This document shows positions 51,515 to 60,890 of a stretch of 64,000 nucleotides of DNA, one piece after another. Within the stretch, counting starts at the first letter, position 1, and the number at the start of each line of letters is the position of its first letter. A program made the translations under genes and the position numbers. The notes under the pieces were generated by a model. It saw only the letters and a program-made list of their open reading frames with translations, was not told the origin of the DNA and ran no database searches. The stretch comes from Brevibacillus sp. (GTDB lineage: Bacteria > Bacillota > Bacilli > Brevibacillales > Brevibacillaceae), in contig JACDOF010000001.1 in assembly GCA_017656235.1 (NCBI GenBank), forward strand, positions 1-64,000, in the 5' to 3' direction.

Positions 51515-53002
51515 ATGCATGGATCCCTTCACTTGTACATTGACGGACGATGGATACATGGAGAAGGGGGCATTCGCCCCATTCTCGACCCGTCGAATGA
51601 AAGCGTTTTGACTACGGTAAGGGAAGGGTCTCCGCAGCAGGTAGACCAAGCAGTGCAAGCAGCAAAGAAAGCTTTTGAAACCACGGATTGGTCTACAAAT
51701 GCAGCAAAAAGAGTTGAAATATTGCGGAGAATTGCAGAACTCATGGAAAAATCGGCTGAAGAATTTGCGAGGCTTGAAACCCAAAATACAGGAAAGCCGA
51801 TTCGTGAATCCCGGTTAGATGTAGCGGATTCGATTGCATGTCTGCGCTATTATGCAGATTTGGTTGAATCACGCCAAGCATGGGAGAAAGACATGTCTGA
51901 CGGAACAACAAGCCGCGTCACAGAAGAAGCGATCGGTGTTTGTGCGTTGATCGTTCCGTGGAATTTTCCTTTGTTGCTAGGCGTCTGGAAGCTTGCTCCA
52001 GCACTTGCAGCAGGAAATACGGTTATTTTTAAACCATCTGAATGGACACCGTTGACTTTTCTGAAATTATCGCTGCTCATGGATGAGGTTGGAATTCCAG
52101 CTGGTGTATATAATCTGGTACTTGGCGATGGACAACAAGCAGGAATGCCGTTAATATCCCACCCTGACGTAGACAAGGTATCTTTTACAGGAGGGTCTTC
52201 AACAGGACGGACCATATACACAGAGTGTGCAAAGCAGTTGAAGCGGGTGTCACTTGAATTAGGCGGAAAATCGCCGCTCCTCATTTTTGAAGATGTCGAT
52301 ATCGAAACAGCAGTCGATTGGACCATGTTCGGTGCTTTTTTTAACCAGGGACAAGTATGTGTCGCATCATCAAGAATTCTCGTCCATCAAAATCTTCACG
52401 ACGAGTTTCTCAATAGGCTTTGTGCAAGAGTGTCTCAAATTCGTATCGGTGACCCGTTGGATGAACGCACGGAAATGGGCCCCATCATATCTGAACCGCA
52501 TTTGCGAAAAATTCATCAGTATGTCGAAATCGGACTGTCCGAAGGAGCAGTATTAGCAGCGGGAGGAAACAGGATTTCGCGCGTAAAAGATGGAGCGAAT
52601 GTAAGCGGTTACTATTATCAGCCGACCATTTTTACACACGTTACCCAAAGCATGCGGATTGTCCAGGAAGAAATATTCGGCCCCGTTATTACGATCCAAG
52701 CTTTTTCCACCGAAGATCAAGCAATCGAGCTTGCGAATGGAACCAATTATGGATTGGCGGCAGGAGTTTTAAGCCGGGATTTGGACAGGGCAAAACGGGT
52801 ATCGGGTCGTCTGAAGGCTGGTACGATTTGGATCAATGGATACCATACCCCTCATGTGGAAGCACCTTGGGGAGGATTCAAGCAAAGCGGTATCGGCAGA
52901 GAGTTAGGGCCGCATGGACTTTCTGCATTTACTGAAGTGAAGCATGTCAATACGAACCAGCGGCTTCAATTAAATGGTTGGTATTCCTTTTCTCACTCGT
53001 GA
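51515..53002 (+). CDS. Aldehyde dehydrogenase, betaine-/guanidinobutyraldehyde type
   Basis: NAD(P)-dependent enzyme of 495 residues. Catalytic Asn is in IVPWNFPLLLG, Glu in SLELGGKSPLLIFED, and Cys in FNQGQVCVASSRI. It resembles betaine and gamma-aminobutyraldehyde/guanidinobutyraldehyde dehydrogenases. Placed after the ureohydrolase gene with 15 bases between them, it would fit 4-guanidinobutyraldehyde to 4-guanidinobutyrate. Substrate is inferred from context. Confidence 0.85.
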   Translation: MHGSLHLYIDGRWIHGEGGIRPILDPSNESVLTTVREGSPQQVDQAVQAAKKAFETTDWSTNAAKRVEILRRIAELMEKSAEEFARLETQNTGKPIRESRLDVADSIACLRYYADLVESRQAWEKDMSDGTTSRVTEEAIGVCALIVPWNFPLLLGVWKLAPALAAGNTVIFKPSEWTPLTFLKLSLLMDEVGIPAGVYNLVLGDGQQAGMPLISHPDVDKVSFTGGSSTGRTIYTECAKQLKRVSLELGGKSPLLIFEDVDIETAVDWTMFGAFFNQGQVCVASSRILVHQNLHDEFLNRLCARVSQIRIGDPLDERTEMGPIISEPHLRKIHQYVEIGLSEGAVLAAGGNRISRVKDGANVSGYYYQPTIFTHVTQSMRIVQEEIFGPVITIQAFSTEDQAIELANGTNYGLAAGVLSRDLDRAKRVSGRLKAGTIWINGYHTPHVEAPWGGFKQSGIGRELGPHGLSAFTEVKHVNTNQRLQLNGWYSFSHS

Positions 53003-53047
53003 GAAAGAATGCTAAATACATGACATTCACTCAAGGGAGGTATGCAA

Positions 53048-54415
53048 ATGGCCAATCTTACAAATGGATTCGGATTGGACAGTGTTCAACCGGTAAAATC
53101 AAATGATCGGACAATGAATTTGTTCTCCACGTTTTCACTCTGGTTGGGAGCCAACGTTGTCGTAACAACTGTCCTTACAGGGATGTTCCTTGTGCCTGAC
53201 CTTACGTTCTTACAAGCAATGTTTATCATCCTTGTAGGTTCCTTACTTGGTGCCATTCCGCTAATTTTAACCGGGAATATAGGTACTCGTACAGGCCTGC
53301 CAACGATGATTTTAACTCGCGGTGCGTTTGGACATTACGGTGCTGTATTGCCCTCTGCAGTCAATATGCTCATATTAATAGGTTGGACCTGGATTCAAGC
53401 CTACATGGCCGGATTGAGTTTAAACCATGCCGTAGAATTCATGACAGGTTACAGCAATGTTAACTTGTTTACGATATTGACCGAGATTGCTGTTGTAGCG
53501 ATCACGATTTATGGTCACCGTGGCATTGAAAAAATGGAAAATATCATAGCATCATCCATGTTGGTACTTTCTGTTATTGTCTTTGGATATATGTTTATTA
53601 CCTTCGATGTGGGTAACTTGATCACGATGGCAGCCAGCAAGGAGCCGGCAATTACTGCCATGATTGGTTTCGATATTGTTGTTGCTACGGCGTTTTCCTG
53701 GATGCCTACGGTATGTGACTTTAACCGTTACTGCAGCAATGAGAAAACAGGTATGTTGGGTACCTACTTCGGTTACGTACTAGCTACAGTTGTGGCAATG
53801 GGGTTGGGGGCAACTGTTTCCGGTTTTTCTATCATGAACAATATGGAACAAACGTACGACCCGACCGTGTTGATTGGTCAATTTAACCCAATATTAGGCT
53901 TTGTTGCAGCGATTGTCATCTTCTTCTCAGTACTGTCTACCAACGTGATGGCATTATACAGTGCAGTGATGTCCTACCTGGTCCTTGCACCGAAACATCG
54001 TTTCTGGATTCCGGCTATTATCTTGGGTATCATTAGTATCATTGGTGCATTGTTGAAAGATTGGTTGATGGATCATTTTTTTGATTTTGTGTTGATGATT
54101 GCTACGTTGTTTATTCCGGTCATTGCCGTGATGTTAGTTGATTATTACATCATAAAGAAAGAAAAGTACGATCCTGAGGAAATAATTGAGGGAGCGAGGA
54201 AACAATACTGGTATCATGGTGGAATAAACGTAAAAGCATATCTCGCGTATATCATTGGCGCAATCTTTGCATATTTCTTTACTTACAAGGTGCCATTGGC
54301 AACAGGTTCAACCATTATTACATTCTTCGTCACTGCCAGTGTGTATTATCTGTTCATGAAGATCGGAAAAGATATATCTGTATCCGACTCTTCCGGTCAT
54401 GTGAGTGAAGGTTGA
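53048..54415 (+). CDS. Cytosine/purine permease-like transporter (NCS1 family)
   Basis: A 455-residue membrane protein with 12 predicted helices. It has the NCS1 features TILTRGAFGHYG near residue 85-95 (TMILTRGAFGHYGAVLPS) and the CodB-like FSWMPTVCDFNRYCSNEKTG near 215. NCS1 carriers move cytosine, allantoin, hydantoins or other nitrogenous compounds. ATG 53048 follows GGGAGGT by seven bases; ATG 53042 is too near. It is a second uptake route in a cluster that already has an SSS symporter. Confidence 0.9.
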   Translation: MANLTNGFGLDSVQPVKSNDRTMNLFSTFSLWLGANVVVTTVLTGMFLVPDLTFLQAMFIILVGSLLGAIPLILTGNIGTRTGLPTMILTRGAFGHYGAVLPSAVNMLILIGWTWIQAYMAGLSLNHAVEFMTGYSNVNLFTILTEIAVVAITIYGHRGIEKMENIIASSMLVLSVIVFGYMFITFDVGNLITMAASKEPAITAMIGFDIVVATAFSWMPTVCDFNRYCSNEKTGMLGTYFGYVLATVVAMGLGATVSGFSIMNNMEQTYDPTVLIGQFNPILGFVAAIVIFFSVLSTNVMALYSAVMSYLVLAPKHRFWIPAIILGIISIIGALLKDWLMDHFFDFVLMIATLFIPVIAVMLVDYYIIKKEKYDPEEIIEGARKQYWYHGGINVKAYLAYIIGAIFAYFFTYKVPLATGSTIITFFVTASVYYLFMKIGKDISVSDSSGHVSEG

Positions 54416-54416
54416 T

Positions 54417-55259
54417 ATGAAACGGGCTTACCGGATTGCCGTTGTACAAGCAAAATTTCCACGTGGAAATACAGAGTTGAATACGGTCCTGATGAGACGG
54501 TTTGTTGATCAATGTATGAAGCAGTATCCAGATGTGCAGCTAGTTCTGTTTCCGGAACTGGCTGCCACAGGGTACTTTTTGTCTGAGTCTTTACGAAACC
54601 TGGCACAGCCTGGAAATGGAAACGTATACCAGTTGATGGCTAAAGCAGCTTTGCAATATGGAATTTATATTGGTTATGGTTACGTAGAAACGGGGATTGA
54701 CGGCTGTATTTACAATTCCTTTCAATTGATTGGCCGCGATGGTGGAAGTGTTGCGAACTATCGCAAAATACATTTGACCCCATTGGAAGTGGGACTGTTT
54801 GAACCAGGGGATCAAGTAACGCTCGTGCAAACTGATCTCGGTAAAATCGGGATGATGATTTGTTGGGATATTGCATTCCCGGAAATGTCCCGATTGCTTG
54901 CTGTGCAAGGAGCGAATCTTATCATCGTTCCCAGTGCATGGGAAAAGCCCTATGACGCTCCCTTTTGCAGGTTTGCCATGTCGAGAGCACTGGACAATAC
55001 TGTTTTTTTGGCGATTAATAATCATATCGGTAAATATGCTGATCTTTCCTTTTTCGGAAAGTCGCAAGTCTTTGCACCGGATGGCAGCTCGATTGCGGCA
55101 GCTGGGGAGGATGTCGAAACGATCCTCATTGCTGACATTGATTACAATCAGACAGAGCAGTTACAATCTGCCTTTTACACCATGATGAATGAGAGACGAA
55201 CCGACTTGTATGATGTAATATGGAAAAAAGGCGGTGTACTTGCTTGTAGGGGGGAATAG
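54417..55259 (+). CDS. Carbon-nitrogen hydrolase (nitrilase superfamily)
   Basis: A 280-residue amidase-like enzyme with the Glu-Lys-Cys triad: Glu in LFPELAATGYF, Lys in YRKIHLTPLE, and Cys in GMMICWDIAFPE. Such enzymes hydrolyse amides, N-carbamoyl compounds or nitriles. Its place next to an NCS1 carrier suggests an N-carbamoyl or omega-amide substrate. It starts one base after the carrier gene's stop codon. Confidence 0.9.
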   Translation: MKRAYRIAVVQAKFPRGNTELNTVLMRRFVDQCMKQYPDVQLVLFPELAATGYFLSESLRNLAQPGNGNVYQLMAKAALQYGIYIGYGYVETGIDGCIYNSFQLIGRDGGSVANYRKIHLTPLEVGLFEPGDQVTLVQTDLGKIGMMICWDIAFPEMSRLLAVQGANLIIVPSAWEKPYDAPFCRFAMSRALDNTVFLAINNHIGKYADLSFFGKSQVFAPDGSSIAAAGEDVETILIADIDYNQTEQLQSAFYTMMNERRTDLYDVIWKKGGVLACRGE

Positions 55260-55294
55260 CGATCGAAAATCTTTCATTTGATTGGGCCGAACTT

Positions 55295-56632
55295 TTGGAT
55301 GCATTGCATAATAACGTGTTCATCACCGATCACACCGGGACCGTTTTGTATGCCAACAAGCAAACGGAATCACTGTATCTGGTTCCAAGGGAGTATTTGG
55401 TTGGAAAAACGGTGGAAGAACTGGAGCGCAATCGAATCTTCAACCCTTCGATTACGAAACAGGTATTAATCGAAAAGAAGAAGAAGACAATTATTCAGGA
55501 AACCAAAATAGGGAAAAAAGTACTTGTTACAGCAACCCCTGTTTTTGATGAAGTCGGTCAAATTAAATATGTCATCAGTTATTCCCATGATGTGACGGAA
55601 TTAATTCATCTTAGACAATATGTCACGGAAATGGAAAAAGAGATGAAGAAGGTGCGGAATGAACTGCATGATTTACGATTTCACAAGCATATGGATGATG
55701 GAGTCATTGCCTCCAGCTTGTCGATGAAAAAAGTCACCTCGTTTGCGAAGAGGATCGCCAGGTTTGATATTCCCGTACTCATTACAGGTGCATCAGGCGT
55801 AGGGAAGACAACAATTGCCAAATTTATACATCATCATAGCGAACGGGCTGCAAAACCGGTAGTAGAAATTAGCTGTTCGGAATTACCGGAAGCCCTGTTG
55901 GACATAGAACTATTCGGAATGGCAGATTCCTCTGATGATGACCCGCTGTCAACGAAAAAACCTGGTATGCTGCATGAACTGGATGGGGGCACTTTGATAT
56001 TGGACAAAATTGAGCATTTACCCGATTCTCTACAGGTAAAGCTGCTCAACCTGTTAAGAGATAGAAAGTTCGTTCCGGTAGGAGGCAATACCCCTGTAGA
56101 TACTAATGTACGCCTCATCGTAACGACAAGTGCAGATCTTGAAAAAAAGGTTCAAGCGGGAGATTTCCGTCAGGATTTGTATTCCCGATTGTCGGTCGCA
56201 CCCATTCACATTGCCTCATTGCAAGAAAGACCGGAAGATATTTACGTTATGCTGATGGAGTTTAACAATCGCTTTAATGTCCAATATCAACAAAACAAAA
56301 GGTTTCAGCAGCGTGCGATTGATCAATTGGTCAAGTATCGTTGGCCAGGCAATGTCAGAGAGCTCGAAGACTTGGTGGAACGCATGATCCTGACCACTGA
56401 CGTTCAAATGATCGGAATCGAGCATTTGCCGGACAAAGTAGTAGACGACAATGAATCTATTGATATGTCAAAGAAAACTTTGACTGAGTTGCTTGAAGAA
56501 TTTGAAGCGAAAATCATAAAGAATGCTTACATGAAAACAAAGAGTACGACGAAATTGGCAGAGGAACTGGGGATTAGCCAGCCGACAGCCACTCGCAAGT
56601 TGCAAAAATACAAACATTTGTTGGAAGAATAA
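55295..56632 (+). CDS. PAS-AAA+-Fis regulator lacking the sigma54 contact loop
   Basis: The protein has a PAS domain (about residues 1-110), an AAA+ domain and a Fis-type helix-turn-helix at the end (TKLAEELGISQPTATRKLQK). Walker A is GASGVGKTT. At the position of GAFTGA, between ELFG and KPGML, it has MADSSDDDPLSTK. Walker B reads ILDKIEHLP instead of LDEIGELP. It should therefore not activate sigma54; TyrR-like regulation of sigmaA promoters is likelier. The start is uncertain: a GGGGGG site sits before ATC 55262, in frame, while TTG 55295 has no site and would truncate the PAS start. Confidence 0.85.
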   Translation: MDALHNNVFITDHTGTVLYANKQTESLYLVPREYLVGKTVEELERNRIFNPSITKQVLIEKKKKTIIQETKIGKKVLVTATPVFDEVGQIKYVISYSHDVTELIHLRQYVTEMEKEMKKVRNELHDLRFHKHMDDGVIASSLSMKKVTSFAKRIARFDIPVLITGASGVGKTTIAKFIHHHSERAAKPVVEISCSELPEALLDIELFGMADSSDDDPLSTKKPGMLHELDGGTLILDKIEHLPDSLQVKLLNLLRDRKFVPVGGNTPVDTNVRLIVTTSADLEKKVQAGDFRQDLYSRLSVAPIHIASLQERPEDIYVMLMEFNNRFNVQYQQNKRFQQRAIDQLVKYRWPGNVRELEDLVERMILTTDVQMIGIEHLPDKVVDDNESIDMSKKTLTELLEEFEAKIIKNAYMKTKSTTKLAEELGISQPTATRKLQKYKHLLEE

Positions 56633-56731
56633 ACCTGCTCTTAAACGATTGCCCCCCATGTGTCATCCATTCCATTTGATATGCCGCCACCTAGTGACCA
56701 TCTTGTACCAACAAACTGGAGGAGGAAATCG

Positions 56732-57793
56732 ATGAGAACATATGAAATCGCCGTCATCCCCGGCGACGGGATCGGCAAAGAGGTAGTACCGGCTTCGCTT
56801 GAAGTGCTCAACACCATCGCTGACGTGCATGGCGGAATCCGCTTTTCCTTTACGCAGTTTCCATGGAACTGCGACTATTATCTGGAGCATGGCACGATGA
56901 TGCCTGATGACGGTCTGGAAATCTTGAAGCATTTCGAAGCTGTATTCCTGGGGGCGGTTGGCGACCCTGCCCGCGTACCCGACCATGTCTCCCTTTGGGG
57001 ATTGCTGATCAAAATCCGCCGTGAGTTTGAGCAGGTCATCAACATACGGCCGGCGAAGTTGATCAAGGGCATTGCCTCTCCACTGGTCAATCCAAACGAC
57101 TTTGATTTGATCGTAGTCAGGGAAAACAGCGAAGGGGAATACAGTGAAATCGGCGGCAGGATTCATCGTGACGCAGACGAGATCGTCGTGCAAAACGCAG
57201 TCTTTACCCGAAAAGCGACGGAACGGGCGATCCGGTTTGCGTTTGAGCTGGCCAAAAAGCGGCGCAAGCACGTCACCAGCGCGACAAAATCGAACGGAAT
57301 TGTCCACACCATGCCGTTTTGGGATCAGGTGTTTCAAGAGGTGGCAGGCGATTATCCCGACATTGCGACCGCTTCTTACCATATCGATGCCTTGTCCGCC
57401 TTTTTTGTGACCTCGCCGCAGCGGTTCGACGTGATTGTCGCAAGCAACCTGTTCGGTGATATTCTTACCGATCTGGGTGCCGCCATTATGGGCAGTATCG
57501 GGATTGCTCCGGCTGCCAACATCAATCTGAACGGAAAATATCCCTCGATGTTTGAACCAGTACATGGTTCGGCGCCCGACATTTACGGGCGGGGCATTGC
57601 CAATCCGATTGGACAAATCTGGACAGCCAAAATGATGCTGGATCATTTCGGCCAGGATGAATTGGGCGCATTGTTGCTGGACGTCGTTGAAGAGGTAACG
57701 AATGACGGGATCAAAACGCCTGACGTCGGCGGTACCGCTACGACCATTGAGGTGACCAAAGAGATTTGCCGTCGGTTGAGCGAAAAATCGTGA
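56732..57793 (+). CDS. Tartrate / D-malate dehydrogenase (isopropylmalate dehydrogenase-like)
   Basis: NAD- and metal-dependent beta-decarboxylating dehydrogenase, 353 residues. The start MRTYEIAVIPGDGIGKEVVP is the family hallmark. Substrate residues are in LIKIRREFEQVINIRPAKL, and VVRENSEGEYSEIGG is typical of tartrate/D-malate enzymes. Metal-binding Asp residues are in NLFGDILTDLGAAIMG. C-terminal EPVHGSAPDIYGRGIANPIG completes the fold. ATG 56732 has GGAGGAGG upstream. No leu genes are nearby, which argues against LeuB. Confidence 0.88.
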   Translation: MRTYEIAVIPGDGIGKEVVPASLEVLNTIADVHGGIRFSFTQFPWNCDYYLEHGTMMPDDGLEILKHFEAVFLGAVGDPARVPDHVSLWGLLIKIRREFEQVINIRPAKLIKGIASPLVNPNDFDLIVVRENSEGEYSEIGGRIHRDADEIVVQNAVFTRKATERAIRFAFELAKKRRKHVTSATKSNGIVHTMPFWDQVFQEVAGDYPDIATASYHIDALSAFFVTSPQRFDVIVASNLFGDILTDLGAAIMGSIGIAPAANINLNGKYPSMFEPVHGSAPDIYGRGIANPIGQIWTAKMMLDHFGQDELGALLLDVVEEVTNDGIKTPDVGGTATTIEVTKEICRRLSEKS

Positions 57794-57817
57794 CGAACGC
57801 CTTCGAAATAACGTGAT

Positions 57818-58579
57818 TTAGCGATAGGCTGCCTTCTGGAACCGCTGTAAAAGCCAAATCATCAAACCTGCTTGAAGGACGATACCGACGACCAATGCGG
57901 CCCACCACCAACTGCTGCCTTCGAGAGCCATCCAAAAGGACTTGCTGATCCAAAACGGCGGGAACAATCCGATCAGCCACTGCAAGGGTTCCGGAACGAA
58001 CCAGCCGAACAGGACCGTCCAGCCTGCGATGCCGCCGAACTTGGCCAGCGCGAACCCCTGTACCTTGTTTTCGGCAAAGGTGGCAAAGAACAGAGCAGCA
58101 ATTGACGCTGTCAGCGATGCCCCGCCTGTAATCAACAGCAGCGGCCACAGCGGCAGAAGTGCCTGATTGATCATGAGTACCATGGTTGTGCTGGTCAGAA
58201 ATGCAAGAATTGCCGGCACTCCGGCACGATACATCGCATATCGTTTGAATGGAACGGGCGTGACCAACATCGCTTTGATGGTGCTGTCTTCTTTTTCATC
58301 GAGCAGCAGAAAGCCAAAAATCATCCCAACCAGCAGCGCTCCTTGAAAAAGGGCAAAGAAGGCCACCAACATCGGGTAGACATCGGCCAGGCTGATGGGA
58401 ACCGCAGGATTGGGGAGGATGCCATATTCAGCCAGGTAGTCGTTCAGCCACGGCAGGGCAAAGCGCAACATGACCGCAATGGCCAGCGTAAACAGGAACA
58501 TCCCGATGAGAAAACGGTCGCGTCCGATCAGGACAACATCGTTATGCCCGAGCCTGCGTACCAGTTTTGCCAATTGCAT
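57818..58579 (-). CDS. ABC transporter permease (ABC-2 type)
   Basis: A 253-residue membrane protein with six helices, the size and layout of ABC-2 exporter permeases. It is the last gene of a minus-strand set: TetR regulator, ATPase, permease, permease. No substrate motif is readable. Its start lies four bases after the preceding permease gene's stop. Confidence 0.82.
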   Translation of the reverse strand: MQLAKLVRRLGHNDVVLIGRDRFLIGMFLFTLAIAVMLRFALPWLNDYLAEYGILPNPAVPISLADVYPMLVAFFALFQGALLVGMIFGFLLLDEKEDSTIKAMLVTPVPFKRYAMYRAGVPAILAFLTSTTMVLMINQALLPLWPLLLITGGASLTASIAALFFATFAENKVQGFALAKFGGIAGWTVLFGWFVPEPLQWLIGLFPPFWISKSFWMALEGSSWWWAALVVGIVLQAGLMIWLLQRFQKAAYR

Positions 58580-58583
58580 GGCG

Positions 58584-59312
58584 TTACCTCACTTTCATAA
58601 CGATATGCGTATGAAAGGCGCGCTGTGCCCAGATGGTCAGGCCAATCAACAGCAGGAGCGTGCAGCCCGCTGCATAAACCCATTCCCATGCTGCCAAATG
58701 CACGTAGGCGCCCCGGATCAACAGCGTTGGCGCACTAGTCGGGACGAGGAGAAAGGCCGGATGGACCACCCACCCTATAAAATACAAGAAAGGCAGTTGC
58801 AGCACCATCGCAATGGCCGAGAGCGGCACAAGAACATCCGTAATTTTTTCGTATCGGACAACGAGGATGATGCCGATTAGTGTGTGGAGGACACCGATTG
58901 CGATGATGCCAAGCAGCAAAACCGGAACATCAGGCAGGGGTACTTCATGGGATCGGCTCATCATCAGCATGGCGCCGCCAATCATCACCACCGATTCTAC
59001 CGCTGCCAGAAGGGTCAATGTGATCATCTTCGACCACAGATATTCGGATGTCCTGAGCGGAGAGACGATGACTGCATGGAGCGTTCCCTCTTCTTTTTCG
59101 AAAATGATGACGCCCGCAACATAAAGCAGCGTGGATCCACCGATAATCAGCAGGACCGTCGCCGGAACAGCGGCGGCCAAACTATCGGGTGTGGATAGTT
59201 GCGACAATGCCACAGCAAGCATGGTCCCAACGACAATTCCGATGGCATACAGCTTGTTGCGCACCTGTATCGTCACATCGGTTTTCATGGCTGTTCGCAA
59301 TCGGTTCATCAT
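58584..59312 (-). CDS. ABC transporter permease (ABC-2 type)
   Basis: A 242-residue protein, six membrane helices, with an amphipathic N-terminus (MNRLRTAMKTDVTIQVRN) typical of ABC-2 permeases and the conserved IIFEKEEGTLHAVIVSPLRTSEYLW cytoplasmic segment (given as EKEEGTLHAVIVSPLR). The start overlaps the ATPase gene's stop by four bases. Confidence 0.85.
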   Translation of the reverse strand: MMNRLRTAMKTDVTIQVRNKLYAIGIVVGTMLAVALSQLSTPDSLAAAVPATVLLIIGGSTLLYVAGVIIFEKEEGTLHAVIVSPLRTSEYLWSKMITLTLLAAVESVVMIGGAMLMMSRSHEVPLPDVPVLLLGIIAIGVLHTLIGIILVVRYEKITDVLVPLSAIAMVLQLPFLYFIGWVVHPAFLLVPTSAPTLLIRGAYVHLAAWEWVYAAGCTLLLLIGLTIWAQRAFHTHIVMKVR

Positions 59313-60172
59313 GGGCTTAACTCCTGTCCGGTTACATTGATAAAAATATGGTCAAGCGTTGTTTCCTGCGAATGGATGGATTCAATGCGACAGGCGGATT
59401 GGAGCAGGCTGAGGAATTCCTGATTGTTTCCCAGCCCATCCAAAGGGAAATCCTGTCGTTGGATGTTCTGTGCAGCATCCAGGTATTCAATTTGTACGTT
59501 GCGCTTGCCATATCGTTTCTTCAGGGCTGACGGTGCGTCAATCATGCTGATCTTTCCGGCTGTGATGAAGGCCACGCGGTCGCACAGTTCATCGGCTAAC
59601 ATCATATTGTGCGTCGTTACGAAAACGGTCGTGCCGCAGCGGCGAAGTTCCCGGACCAATTCTTTGATTTTCCGCGCATTCACCGGGTCAAGGCCGCTTG
59701 TCGGTTCGTCCAGGAACAGCACCTTTGGTTTGTGAATAATGCTTCGCGCCACATTCAAGCGAATTTTCATCCCTTTGCTGAACTCGGCTACTTTCTTGTT
59801 GGCGTCATCCTGTAGTCCGACCCATTCCAGCACTTCCATCGGATCGTATGTTTCGCCGCTGTATAGAGACCTGAAGTGATTCAGATTCTCCAGAGCCGTG
59901 AGCTTTCCATAGTGGTTCGGCAGTTCGAAGGAGACGCCGATATGCTCGTAGTAGTCCTGCCCCCATGTGCTGACCTCACGATTCATCACCTGCACATGGC
60001 CGCCGTAATCTTTTATCAGCCCGATGAGAATTTTCTGTGTGGTTGACTTGCCAGCACCTGATGGACCCAGAAAGCCAAATATTTCTCCTTCGGCAATCTC
60101 AAAGTTCAGGCCTTGCAGGGCTGCATGGTTGGCCATCGGGTAAGTGTATGATACATTCCTGACGGATATCAA
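59309..60172 (-). CDS. ABC transporter ATP-binding protein
   Basis: The 287-residue ATPase has Walker A GPSGAGKST near residues 35-43, signature FSKGMKIRLNVARS, and Walker B VLFLDEPTSGLDP. It powers the two downstream permeases. TTG 60172 is chosen because GAGG lies five bases upstream within the end of the TetR gene; the frame is open for 52 codons inside that gene but those codons are not ABC-like. Confidence 0.93.
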   Translation of the reverse strand: MISVRNVSYTYPMANHAALQGLNFEIAEGEIFGFLGPSGAGKSTTQKILIGLIKDYGGHVQVMNREVSTWGQDYYEHIGVSFELPNHYGKLTALENLNHFRSLYSGETYDPMEVLEWVGLQDDANKKVAEFSKGMKIRLNVARSIIHKPKVLFLDEPTSGLDPVNARKIKELVRELRRCGTTVFVTTHNMMLADELCDRVAFITAGKISMIDAPSALKKRYGKRNVQIEYLDAAQNIQRQDFPLDGLGNNQEFLSLLQSACRIESIHSQETTLDHIFINVTGQELSP

Positions 60173-60179
60173 TGTGACC

Positions 60180-60872
60180 TCACTCCCGGTCCGATTCCGA
60201 TTTTGTCGAATCCTCCAGCTTTCGACGGGCCGCCTCCAGGATGTGCCGGACAACCGCTTTGCCTGCCTCACTGCTGCCACCGTCCTCAGGCGTGAGCGCC
60301 CTGTCCATGATCTCGGCAATGCCCTCAATGATGTCCCGAGTAGGGGGGAAATCTTCCCTGTCCATCACCTCGCCCAATCCCACCAAACCGTAAGCCAGCA
60401 TATTCATAATGTGTGCTATGACCTTGGGATCCATGTCCCGTCTAACTGCGCCCGCATCCTGCATCATCTTTACGAATTCGTAGCGTGCAGCCTTGTTTCG
60501 TGTGTCACGAAAGAAGTTGTCGGGTTTGCGGAGATAGCTCCCGAGGACCCGCCCATCCTGCCTGAGCATGGCAGACATAAAGGGACTGCCCTCAAGCGCG
60601 TACAAACTGTTTTTGTACATGCTTCCCAGCGTTCCGCCATTGGGATCGGCTTCAAGGAGTGCCAGCCATGTCTCACTGTAGGCGGCCATTTCTCGTATGA
60701 GCAGGCTTTTAAACAGTTCATCCTTGCTCTTAAAGTACAAATATATTGCGCCCTTGCTGATGCCGGCTTTCCGTGCAATATCGTCCACCGTCGTCTTGTC
60801 GTAGCCGTAATGTATGAACAAGTCGGCGGCCGCATCGAGAATTCTTTGCTCGCGTTCATCTGACTTGGACAT
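60180..60872 (-). CDS. TetR-family transcriptional regulator
   Basis: The 230-residue repressor has a typical TetR helix-turn-helix (TVDDIARKAGISKGAIYLYF, about residues 28-47) and a variable helical ligand domain. AAGGAGG lies upstream of the ATG at 60872. It heads the ABC exporter operon, so it probably represses its own operon until a toxic or amphipathic ligand binds. A repeated operator motif sits directly upstream. Confidence 0.92.
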   Translation of the reverse strand: MSKSDEREQRILDAAADLFIHYGYDKTTVDDIARKAGISKGAIYLYFKSKDELFKSLLIREMAAYSETWLALLEADPNGGTLGSMYKNSLYALEGSPFMSAMLRQDGRVLGSYLRKPDNFFRDTRNKAARYEFVKMMQDAGAVRRDMDPKVIAHIMNMLAYGLVGLGEVMDREDFPPTRDIIEGIAEIMDRALTPEDGGSSEAGKAVVRHILEAARRKLEDSTKSESDRE

Positions 60873-60890
60873 GAAAGCCCGCCTCCTTCT

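Noticed and set aside
56732-57793. 3-isopropylmalate dehydrogenase (LeuB)
   Set aside because: The family fold is shared, but no leu genes are nearby and the ENSEGEYSEIGG segment fits tartrate/D-malate enzymes better.
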